A DNA stretch of 64,000 bases from Falsiroseomonas sp050563545 (GTDB lineage: Bacteria; Pseudomonadota; Alphaproteobacteria; Acetobacterales; Acetobacteraceae), in the NCBI RefSeq assembly GCF_050563545.1, contig NZ_JBNXUM010000007.1:124001-188000 (forward strand), read 5' to 3'. The translations under genes and the position numbers were made by a program. Under the pieces are notes generated by a model that saw nothing but the letters and a program-made list of their open reading frames with translations, had not been told where the DNA came from and did no database searches. Position 1 is the first letter of the stretch, and each line of letters starts with the position of its first letter. This document shows positions 42,742 to 51,501 of the stretch, one piece after another.

Positions 42742-43341
42742 TCAGGCAGCCCCCTTCATCGCGTACTGCAGTCGCTGCAGCTTTGACTTGATCGAATTGT
42801 CGTAGAGGCGAGAGCCGATGCGGACGACGAGGCCACCCAGCAGGCTGGGGTCCACGTTCTCCTGCAGCTGCACGCCGGAGAAGCCGGCTTCGGTCAGCCG
42901 CGCGATGAGCTGCGCGCGCTGCGTGTCCGACAGCTGGTGGGCGGAGGAGACGACGGCCGTCTGCTGGCCGCGGCGCTCCGCGAGCTTGGCGCCGAAAGCC
43001 GCCGCCACGGCGGGCAGCTCCTTCAGGCGGCGGTTGTTGATGAGCACGCCGACGAGGTTGCGGACCTCGGTCCCGATGCCGGCCTTCTCGATGATGCTGA
43101 AGGCACCGCGGCGCTGCGACGCGGCATCGAGCCGCGGATCCTCGACGAAGAAGCGGAAGCCCGGATCATCGCGCCAGAGGCGGAAGAGGCTGTCGAGGTC
43201 GCCGGCCACCCGGTCCGCGGCGCCGGGCTCCTTCTGGCGGAGGTCGTCCACGATGCCGAGCAGGGCCAGCGCATAGCGCTCGGCAAGGCCGGTCGGGATG
43301 GGGGCCCCGTGAGAGGCCGTGTCGGTCGTGGCGGAGGCCAA
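42742..43341 (-). CDS. atpH: F1 ATP synthase delta subunit
   Basis: A 199-residue stator subunit linking the F1 head to the b stalk. TGLAERYALALLGIVDDLRQ, then FRFFVEDPRLDAASQRRGAF and LVGVLINNRRLKELPAVAAAFGAKLAERRG are typical; the C-terminus GGLVVRIGSRLYDNSIKSKLQRLQYAMKG is the family signature. No ATG or GTG fits: the best start is the TTG at 43341 with GGGAAG upstream, giving MASATTDTASHGAPIPTGLAERY. First gene of the atpHAGDC operon. Confidence 0.93.
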   Translation of the reverse strand: MASATTDTASHGAPIPTGLAERYALALLGIVDDLRQKEPGAADRVAGDLDSLFRLWRDDPGFRFFVEDPRLDAASQRRGAFSIIEKAGIGTEVRNLVGVLINNRRLKELPAVAAAFGAKLAERRGQQTAVVSSAHQLSDTQRAQLIARLTEAGFSGVQLQENVDPSLLGGLVVRIGSRLYDNSIKSKLQRLQYAMKGAA

Positions 43342-43442
43342 GGCTTCCCGGTCCTGAAAATGGGCGGCGCGCCGACGGACGGCGCGACAAGGCAGGTGCG
43401 CGCCAAGGGGTGGCCTGGACCACCCCCGGCAGCGGCGGGCGG

Positions 43443-43471
43443 CGTTTAACACGCGTGCTGCGACGCGGCAA
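43443..43471 (-). promoter_or_regulatory. Weak candidate promoter for the atp operon
   Basis: On the minus strand TTGCCG (43471-43466), a 17-base spacer and TAAACG (43448-43443), in the only AT-leaning patch upstream of atpH. The leader would be about 95 bases. Matches are partial. Confidence 0.3.
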
Positions 43472-43512
43472 TATAACCAGCCTCGGCCGCGGGCAGGCGG
43501 GCATTCCAGCGG

Positions 43513-43536
43513 CGAGGGACGCCATGGCGGCCCTCG
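43513..43536. terminator. Hairpin downstream of the DMT transporter gene
   Basis: CGAGGG and CCCTCG enclose CGCC/GGCG with loop AT. It lies 12 bases past the end of the minus-strand DMT gene. The plus strand continues TTTCCGCTTTTT, but no T-run follows on the minus strand, so termination of the DMT transcript is probable but not certain. Confidence 0.45.
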
Positions 43537-43547
43537 TTTCCGCTTTT

Positions 43548-44456
43548 TCAGTGACTTCCGATCAGCACCAGCACCACCCCGGCGACCACGACCAGCGCGC
43601 CGATCATGTCGGCAGGCCTGGCCTTCTCGCGGAGGTAGAAGCGGCTGAAGGCCAGCGTGAACAGGATCTCCACCTGGCCCAGGGCGCGGACAAGGGCGAC
43701 CGGGGCCAACGCGAAGGCCGAGAACCAGCAGGCGGAGCCCAGCGCCGATAGCGCGCCGACGCGCGACGAGCTCCGCCAGGTCGAGAAGACCTGCCGGACC
43801 GACTGCGGCTCGGCCCAGGCGAGCCAGCCGCCCTGCATCAGGGTCTGCAGCGCGTTGGTCACCACCAGGATCAGCAGCGCCTTGTGGATGAGGTCGCCGG
43901 GCGGCATCGCCTGGTTGGCCTGCCGGACCAGGATCGCGGTGACGGCGAAACCGAGCCCCGCGCCGATGCCGCATAGCGCGGCGGGCTGGGTGATGCCTTT
44001 CAGCAGTTCCTTCGCGGTCAGGCCACGGCCGGCCAGCGAGAGATACAGCACGCCGCCGACGCCGACCGCGATGCCGAGCCAGGACAGCGTCGAGAGATGC
44101 TCGCCGAGGAAGACGACGGCGATGATCGCGGCCTGCATCGCCTCGGTCTTCGAATAGGCGGTGCCGACGGCGAAGTTGCGGTGGCCGAAGGCCATGATGA
44201 GGAGGTTGGTGCCGATGATCTGGCCGAGCCCGGCAAGGGCGCAGAGCAGGACGATCCAGGCCGACATGGAGGGCATGGTGTCGCCGGTGGCGATGCCGTA
44301 GGCGAGGAGCAGCGCCAGGCCGACGGGGACGCCGTAGAGGTAGCGCACCACGGCGGCGGCGTTGACCGAGAGCTCGCCCCGCAGGCGCTGCTGGAGCGCG
44401 GTGCGCCAGCACTGGAAGAGCGCGGCGGCGAGGGTGTAGGCGATCCAGGCGGTCAT
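43548..44456 (-). CDS. DMT-superfamily (EamA) transporter
   Basis: A 302-residue protein with ten hydrophobic helices in two EamA-like repeats (first repeat to about 140, second from about 155). The ends LRALGQVEILFTLAFSRFYLREKARPADMIGALVVVAGVVLVLIG are the characteristic last two helices. Such proteins export or exchange metabolites such as amino acids and nucleobases. The ATG at 44456 begins MTAWIAYTLAAALFQCWRTALQQ. It is separated from the enolase-family gene upstream by a palindromic repeat. The substrate cannot be predicted. Confidence 0.88.
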   Translation of the reverse strand: MTAWIAYTLAAALFQCWRTALQQRLRGELSVNAAAVVRYLYGVPVGLALLLAYGIATGDTMPSMSAWIVLLCALAGLGQIIGTNLLIMAFGHRNFAVGTAYSKTEAMQAAIIAVVFLGEHLSTLSWLGIAVGVGGVLYLSLAGRGLTAKELLKGITQPAALCGIGAGLGFAVTAILVRQANQAMPPGDLIHKALLILVVTNALQTLMQGGWLAWAEPQSVRQVFSTWRSSSRVGALSALGSACWFSAFALAPVALVRALGQVEILFTLAFSRFYLREKARPADMIGALVVVAGVVLVLIGSH

Positions 44457-44504
44457 GGAGCGTTCTCAGTCGTGCGGAGACTCCTTCTCCCGCCCCTGAC
44501 GATT

Positions 44505-44528
44505 CCCTCCCCCGCAAGCGGGGGAGGG
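44505..44528. repeat. GC-rich palindromic repeat, copy 3
   Basis: CCCTCCCCCGC, loop AA, GCGGGGGAGGG, with the same arms as copies 1 and 2. It lies between the enolase-superfamily gene (ends 44563) and the DMT gene (starts 44456), both on the minus strand. Confidence 0.75.
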
Positions 44529-44562
44529 GCACGCTTCCCGGAAAGCGAACTCTCCAGCACCC

Positions 44563-45711
44563 TCACCCCAGCCTCGGATCCAGCCAGGGACGGTCCATCC
44601 GCTTCCACGCCTCATGCGGCCCCGGTCCCAGCCGCACGCCCAGCCCGGCGGCCTGCGGCAGCGTCGCCGCGCCGTCCACGAAGCGCAGTCCCTCGCCCTC
44701 CACCATGTCGAAGAAGGCCTCGGTCTCACCGAACTGGACCTCGAGCAGCAGGAAGTTCGGCACCACGGAACAGAGATGCACGGAATGCGCGTGGCAGACG
44801 GGCCCGGTCGGATTGTGCGGCGCGATCTCCACCCCCGCGGTCTGGGCGAGCGCGGCGATGCGGCGGATCTCCTCGATCCCGCCGGCATGCTTCACGTCGG
44901 GCATCAGCACGTCGTAGCAACCGGCCTCGACGACCGCGCGATAGGCGGCAAGGCCCGCGAGCGTCTCCGCGCCGGCGAGCCGCATGCCGCGGTCGTTCGC
45001 CATCCCGCGCAGCCGCACGATCTCGGCGCGGTTGGCCTCGGCCACGGGGCATTCCAGCCAGAACAGGCCGAGCGGCGCGACGTCGCGGATCAGCGCCGCC
45101 GCGCCGCCTGGCGAGAAGCGCCAATGCGCGTCCACCATGACCTCGATGTCCCGGCCCACGGCCTCGCGCACCGCCGCGATGCGGGCCAGGCCCTCGGCAT
45201 AGGCGCTGCGGTTCGCCTCGGTGAAGCCGTCCTCCCAGACCAGCGGCTCGAAGGGCGCAAGCTTGACGGCGCGAAAACCCTCAGCGCGGGCGCGCGTCGC
45301 GGCCGCGGCGAAGCCCGCGGGGCTGCGCGGGTTAGCGCCGCGGTTGATGTTGGCATAGAGCCGCACGGGATCGCGCAGCGCGCCTCCCAGGAACAGGTGC
45401 AGCGGCTGGCCCGCCCGCTGCGCCGCGAGGTCGGCCAGCGCCTGCTCGAAGGCCGAGACGATCGTGCAGGCGACGAGCCCGCCCGGCGCATGCGGGATAA
45501 GCCGAGCCAGGCGGTTGCGCTGCCGCGCGTCCTCGCCGGTGACATGCGCCGCCAGCCGCGCGGCCTCGGCCTCCAGCAGCGGTTCCTGGTTGGCCAGCGT
45601 GCATTCGCCGAGACCGGTGAGGCCGTCCGCGGTGCGGACCTCGAGGAAGCACCAGTTGGTCTTCGGTGTGACGTGGATTCCACGGAACGTCACGGCGTCG
45701 ATAGCGGCCAC
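44563..45711 (-). CDS. Mandelate racemase/muconate lactonizing (enolase superfamily) enzyme
   Basis: A 382-residue enolase-superfamily member, probably an acid-sugar dehydratase. A lid domain (GECTLANQEPLLEAE, PHAPGGLVACTIVSAFEQAL) precedes a TIM barrel with AVKLAPF (Lys), VMVDAHWRFS (metal Asp), FWLECPVAE and LAGAETLAG (metal Glu pair), and a late APHNPTGPVCHAHSVHL (His). The GTG at 45711 has GGAG 8 bases upstream and lies 5 bases after the stop of the Bug gene, so the pair is likely co-expressed: the Bug protein may capture the acid-sugar substrate (inference). Confidence 0.9.
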   Translation of the reverse strand: MAAIDAVTFRGIHVTPKTNWCFLEVRTADGLTGLGECTLANQEPLLEAEAARLAAHVTGEDARQRNRLARLIPHAPGGLVACTIVSAFEQALADLAAQRAGQPLHLFLGGALRDPVRLYANINRGANPRSPAGFAAAATRARAEGFRAVKLAPFEPLVWEDGFTEANRSAYAEGLARIAAVREAVGRDIEVMVDAHWRFSPGGAAALIRDVAPLGLFWLECPVAEANRAEIVRLRGMANDRGMRLAGAETLAGLAAYRAVVEAGCYDVLMPDVKHAGGIEEIRRIAALAQTAGVEIAPHNPTGPVCHAHSVHLCSVVPNFLLLEVQFGETEAFFDMVEGEGLRFVDGAATLPQAAGLGVRLGPGPHEAWKRMDRPWLDPRLG

Positions 45712-45716
45712 GCCTG

Positions 45717-46688
45717 TTACTCCGCCCGGATGTTCGCGGCGCGCGCGACCTCGCGCCATTTCGCGATGTCGCTGCGCACGCGGGCGGCGAGCATCTCCGG
45801 CGTGCTCGCCACGACCTGGCCGCCGATCAGCTTCACGCGCTCGGTCACCTCGGGCATGCGCCCGATGCGCTGGAGCTCCGGCACCAGGCGATCCACGACG
45901 GCCTGCGGCAGGCCGCGCGGGCCGAACAGCCCGTTCCAGGCGATGGTCTCGAAGCCTGGCAGGCCGCTCTCGTTCAGGGTCGGGACCTCGGGCAGGTCGG
46001 GCCAGCGCTCAAGGCTGGTGACGGCCAGCAGCTTCACCTCGCCGCGGCTGATGAAGGGCATGATGTTGACGAGGTTGGCGATCAGGAAGGGCGCGTCGCC
46101 CGTGACCACGGCCTGGCCGAATTCCGGCGCGCCGCGATAGGGGATGTGCTCCATCTGCACGCCGGCCATCTGCTTGAAGAGCTCGGCCGACAGGTGCGCG
46201 GAGGACCCGACGCCGCCGCTGCCGTAGTTGAAGGCATTCGCCGGCCTCGCCTTGATCGCCGCGATCAGCTCCCGCACCGAGTTCACGGGGAAGACGCGCG
46301 GGTTGACCACCAGCGCGTTCGGTCCGGTGACCAGCATCGAGATCGGCACGAAGTCGGTCTCGAGGTTGTAGGGGAGGTCGCGGTAGATCGCGGCGTTGAT
46401 GCCGTTCGACCCGGCATTGCCCATCAGCAGGGTGTAGCCGTCGGGCGGGGCGCGGAAGACGTTCTCGACCCCGATGCGCCCGCCGGCGCCGGGGCGGTTC
46501 TCCACCACGAAGGCCTGGCCGAGCGCGCGTTCGAGATGCGGCGCGAAGAGCCGGATGGTGATGTCGTTGCCGCCGCCGGGGGCCGCGGGCTCGACCACGC
46601 GCACGGGCCGCGCGGGCCAGGCCTGGGCGCGCGCCACGGACGGGGCGGCGGCAAGCCCGGCGGCGAGCAGGGCGCGGCGGGTGGTCAC
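45717..46688 (-). CDS. Bug-family periplasmic substrate-binding protein
   Basis: A 323-residue exported protein. The GTG at 46688 is chosen because AGGAGG sits 6 bases upstream and the signal VTTRRALLAAGLAAAPSVARAQ (Tat-like RR) follows directly. Bug segments: RPVRVVEPAAPGGGNDITIRLFAP, VENRPGAGGRIGVENV, PPDGYTLLMGNAGS, GVGSSAHLSAELF, HIPYRGAPEFGQAV and LPEVPTLNESGLPGFE. It is followed at once by the enolase-superfamily gene, so the ligand may be an acid sugar. No membrane subunits are near. Confidence 0.93.
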   Translation of the reverse strand: MTTRRALLAAGLAAAPSVARAQAWPARPVRVVEPAAPGGGNDITIRLFAPHLERALGQAFVVENRPGAGGRIGVENVFRAPPDGYTLLMGNAGSNGINAAIYRDLPYNLETDFVPISMLVTGPNALVVNPRVFPVNSVRELIAAIKARPANAFNYGSGGVGSSAHLSAELFKQMAGVQMEHIPYRGAPEFGQAVVTGDAPFLIANLVNIMPFISRGEVKLLAVTSLERWPDLPEVPTLNESGLPGFETIAWNGLFGPRGLPQAVVDRLVPELQRIGRMPEVTERVKLIGGQVVASTPEMLAARVRSDIAKWREVARAANIRAE

Positions 46689-46823
46689 GGGCTTCCTCCT
46701 GGCGCTTTCCGCCAGCATCGCCCGGCGCGGCATGACGGGCCAGCCCCGGGCGCGCGTGCCACGGTGGAGGCTGCCATGCGGGACCGCGTCGCCCGGTGAC
46801 GCGGCGCCCGCAGCGGAGTTCAG

Positions 46824-47447
46824 TCAGTTCGACTTCAGCCGCGCGGCGAGGCGCTTCACGTCGCCCTTGGCCATGACGTCGTCGTATTCGTCCTGCAGGA
46901 TGATGACCAGCGCATCATCCGCCGGGTTGCGGCCATCCGCCCAGTTGTAGAGGGCGCTGGCACAGTGCATCAGCGTGTTGGCGGCCTGTTCGCGATGCTG
47001 GCCACGCGTGCCCTTGAGGTACTTGTAGATCCCCTTGGTCGAGCGCTTCATGCGGTCCAGCACAGTCACGCCGGTGCCGAGGCCAGCGCCGGCGATCGCG
47101 CCGCCGAGGCCGCCGAGCGCCGTGCCGGCGACCGGGACGATGGAGCCGACCGTCGCGCCGCCGACCGTCGCCGCGACCTGCAGGCCGAACTTCGTCGTCG
47201 CGATCACGCCCTTGCGGATGGCCTTGGTGTGCTTCTTGCCGCGGACATAGGCGATGGCCTTCTTGACGTCCGTCTGGTCGATATCGGAGCCGTCGAACTC
47301 GTAGTGGGGGTCCTGGTAGTATTCCTGCAGGAGGTCCTGCAGCGCCGCGGCCTTGGCTTCCGCCACTATGGCGGATGCGGCGTCGCCGCCGCCGGAGATG
47401 AGGTGGCTGCCGGCGATCTTTGCGATGTTGTGGGCAACATAAGGCAT
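46824..47447 (-). CDS. Orphan protein with a glycine-zipper hairpin
   Basis: A 207-residue protein I do not recognise. Residues 1-95 are charged and helical (AIVAEAKAAALQDLLQEYYQD, KHTKAIRKGVIATTKFG). Residues 90-130 form a glycine-rich hydrophobic hairpin (VGGATVGSIVPVAGTALGGLGGAIAGAGLGTG). The C-terminus (TLMHCASALYNWADGRNPADDALVIILQDEYDDVMAKG) is acidic and aromatic. The ATG at 47447 has AAGGAAA upstream. It stands alone, codon use looks native, and neither a toxin motif nor a secretion signal is evident. Membrane insertion through the glycine zipper is an inference. Confidence 0.65.
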   Translation of the reverse strand: MPYVAHNIAKIAGSHLISGGGDAASAIVAEAKAAALQDLLQEYYQDPHYEFDGSDIDQTDVKKAIAYVRGKKHTKAIRKGVIATTKFGLQVAATVGGATVGSIVPVAGTALGGLGGAIAGAGLGTGVTVLDRMKRSTKGIYKYLKGTRGQHREQAANTLMHCASALYNWADGRNPADDALVIILQDEYDDVMAKGDVKRLAARLKSN

Positions 47448-47577
47448 TCGGGGTTTCCTTGCGCCGCGTCGGGCGGAGGCCGCGTCCTGGCGCGCGGCGA
47501 CCTTGCCTGGACCGTCAGCGTCGCACGCCGTTCATCAACCCGCAATTGATATTAGCCTGGATTTCTGCCGGAAGGGT

Positions 47578-48993
47578 TCAGCGCCGGGTGCGGCCCCAGC
47601 CGGGATCCTCGGCCACCATGTGGCGCAGACCGGAACGGTCGAGCATCGCCTCGGTCTCGCGCTGCGCGGCCTCGACGATCGCGCCTGCGTCGAGATGCGG
47701 GGCGACGCCGTCGCGCAGCAGCACGCGGCCGCCGACGATCACGTCGCGCACGTCGTGGCCGTTCGCGAAATAGACGATTCGCGAGACCGGCATGTTGGCC
47801 GGCACCATGTGAGGTCCCGTCAGGTCCACCGTGATGACGTCGGCGAGCTTGCCGGGCTCGAGGCTGCCGATCTCGTGCGACAGGCCGAGGCCCTTCGCGG
47901 CGTCCACCGTCACCATCTCCAGCGCCTTGCCCGGCGTCATCATGCGCTCGTCACGGAAATGGCGCTGGTGGTAGCGGATGCACTGGAACATGTGCCGGAA
48001 CATGTCGCCGGAGCGGTCGGGCGCCGTGGCGTCGGAGCCGATCATCACGGTGATGCCGGCCTCCATCATCCGCGGCGCGGGGCAATAACCGCGCACCGCG
48101 GCGATGGCCGAGGGGTTGTGCACCACGCTGGCGCCGGTGCGGCGCAGCGTCTCGATGTCGGCATCCGTCAGGTCCGTGCAGTGACTGTGCCAGCTGTCGG
48201 GACCGATCAGGCCGAACATCCGGTCGGCCATCTCGATGGAGCCCTGCCGGTGACCGTCCTGGTGGAACCAGGCGCCGCGACGCTGCCCGGCCTCCCGGAC
48301 CAGCCGGCCCTGGCGCTCGATCTCCTTCACCTTGGCCGGGTCGTGCTTCGCCTCGCGATAGACCGGCATCAGCGTCGCGACCCGGACATTCCCCTTGCCG
48401 TGCCAGGTCTCGACCCCGGCGGTGATGGTCTCCAGCTGCTGCTCGAAGGTGACAGGGCGTTCCACGCCATCGGGCCCGACATAGGGCCGCGGGAAGGGCG
48501 GCCGCGTCGGGCCGAGCACGAGGATGGAGCGGATGCCGATCTCCTCGGTCGCCGTGGCATGCACATCGGTGAAGACCGGGTCGTCCACACGGCCGATGCT
48601 GTCGCCGCCGCCGAGCAACGAGACGCCGGTGGTGACGCCGAAGCGCAGGCGTTCATACGCCGCGAGTTGGGCTTCCGCGCGCCAGAAGGCGGGCGGGGAG
48701 GCGAGGGTGTAGATGATGCGGCAGGCTTCGGACCAGGCGTCGGAATCGCCGCTGCCCATGGTCTTGACCAGGCCGTGCCCGGCATGGGCGTGGCCGTCGA
48801 TCAGGCCCGGCAGGATGGCCTTGCCGCGCGCGTCGATGACCTGCGCGGCGTCGGGGTGCGCGGCTTCGATGGCCGCCGTCGGGCCGACGGCGAGGATGCG
48901 GCCGTTCTTGATGGCGACGGCGCCGTCGTCGAGGACGCGGCGGTCCGCATCCATGGTGATGACGGTGCCGCCGCGTAGGAGAAGGTCGGGCAT
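47578..48993 (-). CDS. Amidohydrolase-family metal-dependent hydrolase
   Basis: A 471-residue member of the cytosine/guanine deaminase (ATZ/TRZ-like) branch. Metal ligands are visible: DGHAHAGHG (HxH, about 65-75), WFHQDGH, HSHCTDL and GSDATAPD (late Asp). N-terminal MPDLLLRGGTVITMD and C-terminal GSLEPGKLADVITVDL are family hallmarks. The substrate is probably an N-heterocycle or guanidine-like compound, not determined. It is followed on the same strand 124 bases away by the orphan gene and preceded by the oligopeptide-type binding protein, whose ligand could be related. Confidence 0.9.
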   Translation of the reverse strand: MPDLLLRGGTVITMDADRRVLDDGAVAIKNGRILAVGPTAAIEAAHPDAAQVIDARGKAILPGLIDGHAHAGHGLVKTMGSGDSDAWSEACRIIYTLASPPAFWRAEAQLAAYERLRFGVTTGVSLLGGGDSIGRVDDPVFTDVHATATEEIGIRSILVLGPTRPPFPRPYVGPDGVERPVTFEQQLETITAGVETWHGKGNVRVATLMPVYREAKHDPAKVKEIERQGRLVREAGQRRGAWFHQDGHRQGSIEMADRMFGLIGPDSWHSHCTDLTDADIETLRRTGASVVHNPSAIAAVRGYCPAPRMMEAGITVMIGSDATAPDRSGDMFRHMFQCIRYHQRHFRDERMMTPGKALEMVTVDAAKGLGLSHEIGSLEPGKLADVITVDLTGPHMVPANMPVSRIVYFANGHDVRDVIVGGRVLLRDGVAPHLDAGAIVEAAQRETEAMLDRSGLRHMVAEDPGWGRTRR

Positions 48994-49037
48994 GGGTATG
49001 GACGGTCCTGGTTGGAGGGCGCTTCGCCCATTTCCTT

Positions 49038-49065
49038 CCCTCGCCCCCCGGCAGGGGGGAGAGGG
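49038..49065. repeat. GC-rich palindromic repeat, divergent copy
   Basis: CCCTCgCCCCCC, loop GGCA and GGGGGGaGAGGG resemble the 26085-type palindrome with extra C/G and a G-A mismatch. It lies between the binding-protein gene and the amidohydrolase gene. Confidence 0.5.
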
Positions 49066-49092
49066 TATGGAATTGCAGGGGGAGGCGGAGGT

Positions 49093-50691
49093 TCAGTCCA
49101 CCCGCACGATCCACAGCCGCAGCCGGTTGTCCGGTGCTTGCCTCAGATCGATTCCCCGCCGCGCGGCCCAGGCGATGGGCTGCTGGAAGAGCGGCACATT
49201 GGCGATCTCGGCGCGCTCGATCGCCAGCGCCTCGCGGATCAGGCGTTGGCGGGTCGGCTCGTCCGGCGCCTCCGCCGCCTGGTCCGTCAGCGCGTCGAAC
49301 TGCGCGTTCGACCAGCGGCCGTAGTTCAGCCCGCCGGTGGTCTGCGACACGGTCTTCAGCACCTCGTTCAGCGTGGAATAGCTGTCGGCCAGCGGCAGGC
49401 CGGCATGGCCGAGCATGAACATCGAGAAGTCGCGGTTCGCGGTGCGCCGCGACCAGACCGCGGTCGGCTCCGATTGCACCTGCAGCCGGATGCCGACGCG
49501 CGCCAGCATGGACGCGATCGCCTGGCAGGTGCGCTCGTCGTTCACGTAGCGGTCGTTGGGGCAGACGATGCCGACGCTGAACCCGTTGGGATAGCCGGCC
49601 TCGGCCAGTAGGCGCCGCGATGCCTCGGGGTCGTAGGGCAGGCGCGTGTTCAGGTCCTGCGGCGCGCCGGCGAGATAGGGGCTGACCATCATCCCCGCCG
49701 GCCAGGCCTTGCCGCGCATGACGTTGCGGACGAGCGAATCCACGTCGATGGCACGGTAGATCGCCTCCCGCACGCGGCGGTCGCGCAGCGGGTTGCGGCC
49801 CTGCACGTCGGAATAGAGCAGCTGGTCGCGGTCATGGTCGAAGCCGAGATAGATGGTGCGCAGCTCCGGCCCCTCGATCACCTGCACCCGCTGGTCCTGC
49901 AGCAGGCGCGGGATGTCCTGCAGCGGTACCTCGACATTGGCGTCGATCGCGCCCGACAGCAGGCTCGCCGTGCGCGTCGGCGCCGAGCGGATCGGCGTGA
50001 AGGTGACGCGGCCAAGGTTGTGCACGGGGCGGTCCCACCACTGCGGGAAGGCCTCGAGGATCGTGCGCTCGTCCGGCCGGCGCTCGACGATGCGGAAGGG
50101 GCCGGTGCCGTTGGCCGCGCGTGTCGCGCCGGATTCCGCCTGGGTCGCGAGGTTGGCCGCTTCCATCGCGTTGTTCGCGCGGCTCCAGCCCTCGTCCATG
50201 ATGTAGAACTGCGTGATGGAGGCCGGCAGGATCGGGAAGGGACGGTGCGTCTCGATCTCGATGGTGTACTGGTCGATCTTGCGCACTTCGCGGATCTGGC
50301 CGAGCAGCCCCTTGGCGAGCGACCCCGGCGAGTTCACGCGCTGCCAGGTGAAGAGTACGTCGTCGGCGTCGAAGCTCTCGCCGTTGTGGAAGGTGACGCC
50401 GCGGCGGAGGTTGAAGCGCCAGACCGTAGGGCTGGTGCGGGAGAAGCTCTCGGCCAGTGCGGGCTCGATCTCGATGCGGTCGTTGTGGCGGACCAGCGCC
50501 TCGTAGACGTTGCCGAGGAATGCGTTGGTGAAGGTGTGGTTCGAGGAGTGCGGGTCGAGCGTCAGGATGTCGGAGTTGAAGGCCCAGGTGAACGGGCGGC
50601 CGCCCGACGAGGGCGCCTGGGCGCCTGCGGTCTGCGCCAGGCCGAGAGCCAGCGCGACGGCGAGCGCGGCGCGGCGGGCGACGGGGTGCAT
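49093..50691 (-). CDS. ABC transporter substrate-binding protein, family 5 (peptide/nickel type)
   Basis: A 532-residue exported binding protein with signal MHPVARRAALAVALALGLAQTAGAQ. Family-5 features: SDILTLDPHSSNHTFTNAFLGNVYEALVRHN, LAESFSRTSPTVWRFNLRRGVTFHNGESFDADDV, YLGFDHDRDQLLYSDVQGRNPLRDRRVREAIYRAID and FSVGIVCPNDRY. Peptides, opines or other compounds are typical ligands. No permease or ATPase genes are adjacent, so its partners are elsewhere. It faces away from the SIMPL gene and lies upstream of the amidohydrolase. Confidence 0.92.
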   Translation of the reverse strand: MHPVARRAALAVALALGLAQTAGAQAPSSGGRPFTWAFNSDILTLDPHSSNHTFTNAFLGNVYEALVRHNDRIEIEPALAESFSRTSPTVWRFNLRRGVTFHNGESFDADDVLFTWQRVNSPGSLAKGLLGQIREVRKIDQYTIEIETHRPFPILPASITQFYIMDEGWSRANNAMEAANLATQAESGATRAANGTGPFRIVERRPDERTILEAFPQWWDRPVHNLGRVTFTPIRSAPTRTASLLSGAIDANVEVPLQDIPRLLQDQRVQVIEGPELRTIYLGFDHDRDQLLYSDVQGRNPLRDRRVREAIYRAIDVDSLVRNVMRGKAWPAGMMVSPYLAGAPQDLNTRLPYDPEASRRLLAEAGYPNGFSVGIVCPNDRYVNDERTCQAIASMLARVGIRLQVQSEPTAVWSRRTANRDFSMFMLGHAGLPLADSYSTLNEVLKTVSQTTGGLNYGRWSNAQFDALTDQAAEAPDEPTRQRLIREALAIERAEIANVPLFQQPIAWAARRGIDLRQAPDNRLRLWIVRVD

Positions 50692-50819
50692 GCCTGTTCT
50701 CCCTGCTTGACCGGGGAAGCCTCCGCCGCGGCGCAGCGCGCGTCAACCGCCGGGCGCGTTTCCGCCATGCTCCTGCCACGGCCTCGGTGCGATGTGGCGC
50801 AACATCAGGAGGAGAGACC

Positions 50820-51500
50820 ATGCATCGCCGGATCGCCCTGCTCGCTGTCCTGGCCCTCCCGGGCGCCGCGCTTGCGCAGGCGCCGGCGCCCGACACCGAA
50901 CTGCATATCGGCGAGAGTGCCGAGGTCAGCCGCACGCCGGATGAGATCGTCGCCACGCTCCGCGCCGAGGCCCGCGCGGCGAACGCCGCCGCCGCGCAGG
51001 AGGCGGTGAACCGCGCCATCACCGCAGCCGTCGCCCGCGCGCGCGGCGTGCCGGGCGTGCGGGTCGCAACCGGCGGCTACTGGACCAACCGGGTGGACGA
51101 CAACCGGGCCTGGATCGCGTCCCAGCAGCTGACGCTGCGCGGCAATGATGGCGCCGCCGTGCTGGAGTTGGTCGGCGCGCTGCAGGGCCAGGGGATGGTG
51201 ACGGGCGGCCTGCAGTGGACGCTGAAGCCCGAGACGCAGCGCGAGGCGCGGGAGGAGGCGTCGCGCCTGGCGCTTGATGCGTTGCGCCGCCGGGCGGATG
51301 CGGTGGCGCAGCAGCTCGGCCTGCAGGTGGCGGGGCTGAAGGAGATCAGGATCGACGTGCCGGACCGCATGCCGCGCCCGATGGCCGCGCCGATGGCCGC
51401 GAGCGCCCGCGCGGCCAGCGGGCCGCCGCCGGTCGCGGTGGCCGAGGATATCGCGGTGATGGCGACGGTGCAGGCGGTGGTGGTGCTGCGGCCGCGGTAG
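50820..51500 (+). CDS. SIMPL-domain (DUF541) exported protein
   Basis: A 226-residue periplasmic protein of the SIMPL/DUF541 family. Signal MHRRIALLAVLALPGAALAQ, then LHIGESAEVSRTPDEIVATLRAEARA, GVRVATGGYWTNRVDDNRAWIASQQLTLRG and LQWTLKPETQREAREEASRLALDALRRRADAVAQQLGLQV, all typical. AGGAGGAG lies 6 bases before the ATG. The biological role of the family is uncertain. It ends one base before the stop of the convergent unknown gene. Confidence 0.9.
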   Translation: MHRRIALLAVLALPGAALAQAPAPDTELHIGESAEVSRTPDEIVATLRAEARAANAAAAQEAVNRAITAAVARARGVPGVRVATGGYWTNRVDDNRAWIASQQLTLRGNDGAAVLELVGALQGQGMVTGGLQWTLKPETQREAREEASRLALDALRRRADAVAQQLGLQVAGLKEIRIDVPDRMPRPMAAPMAASARAASGPPPVAVAEDIAVMATVQAVVVLRPR

Positions 51501-51501
51501 C

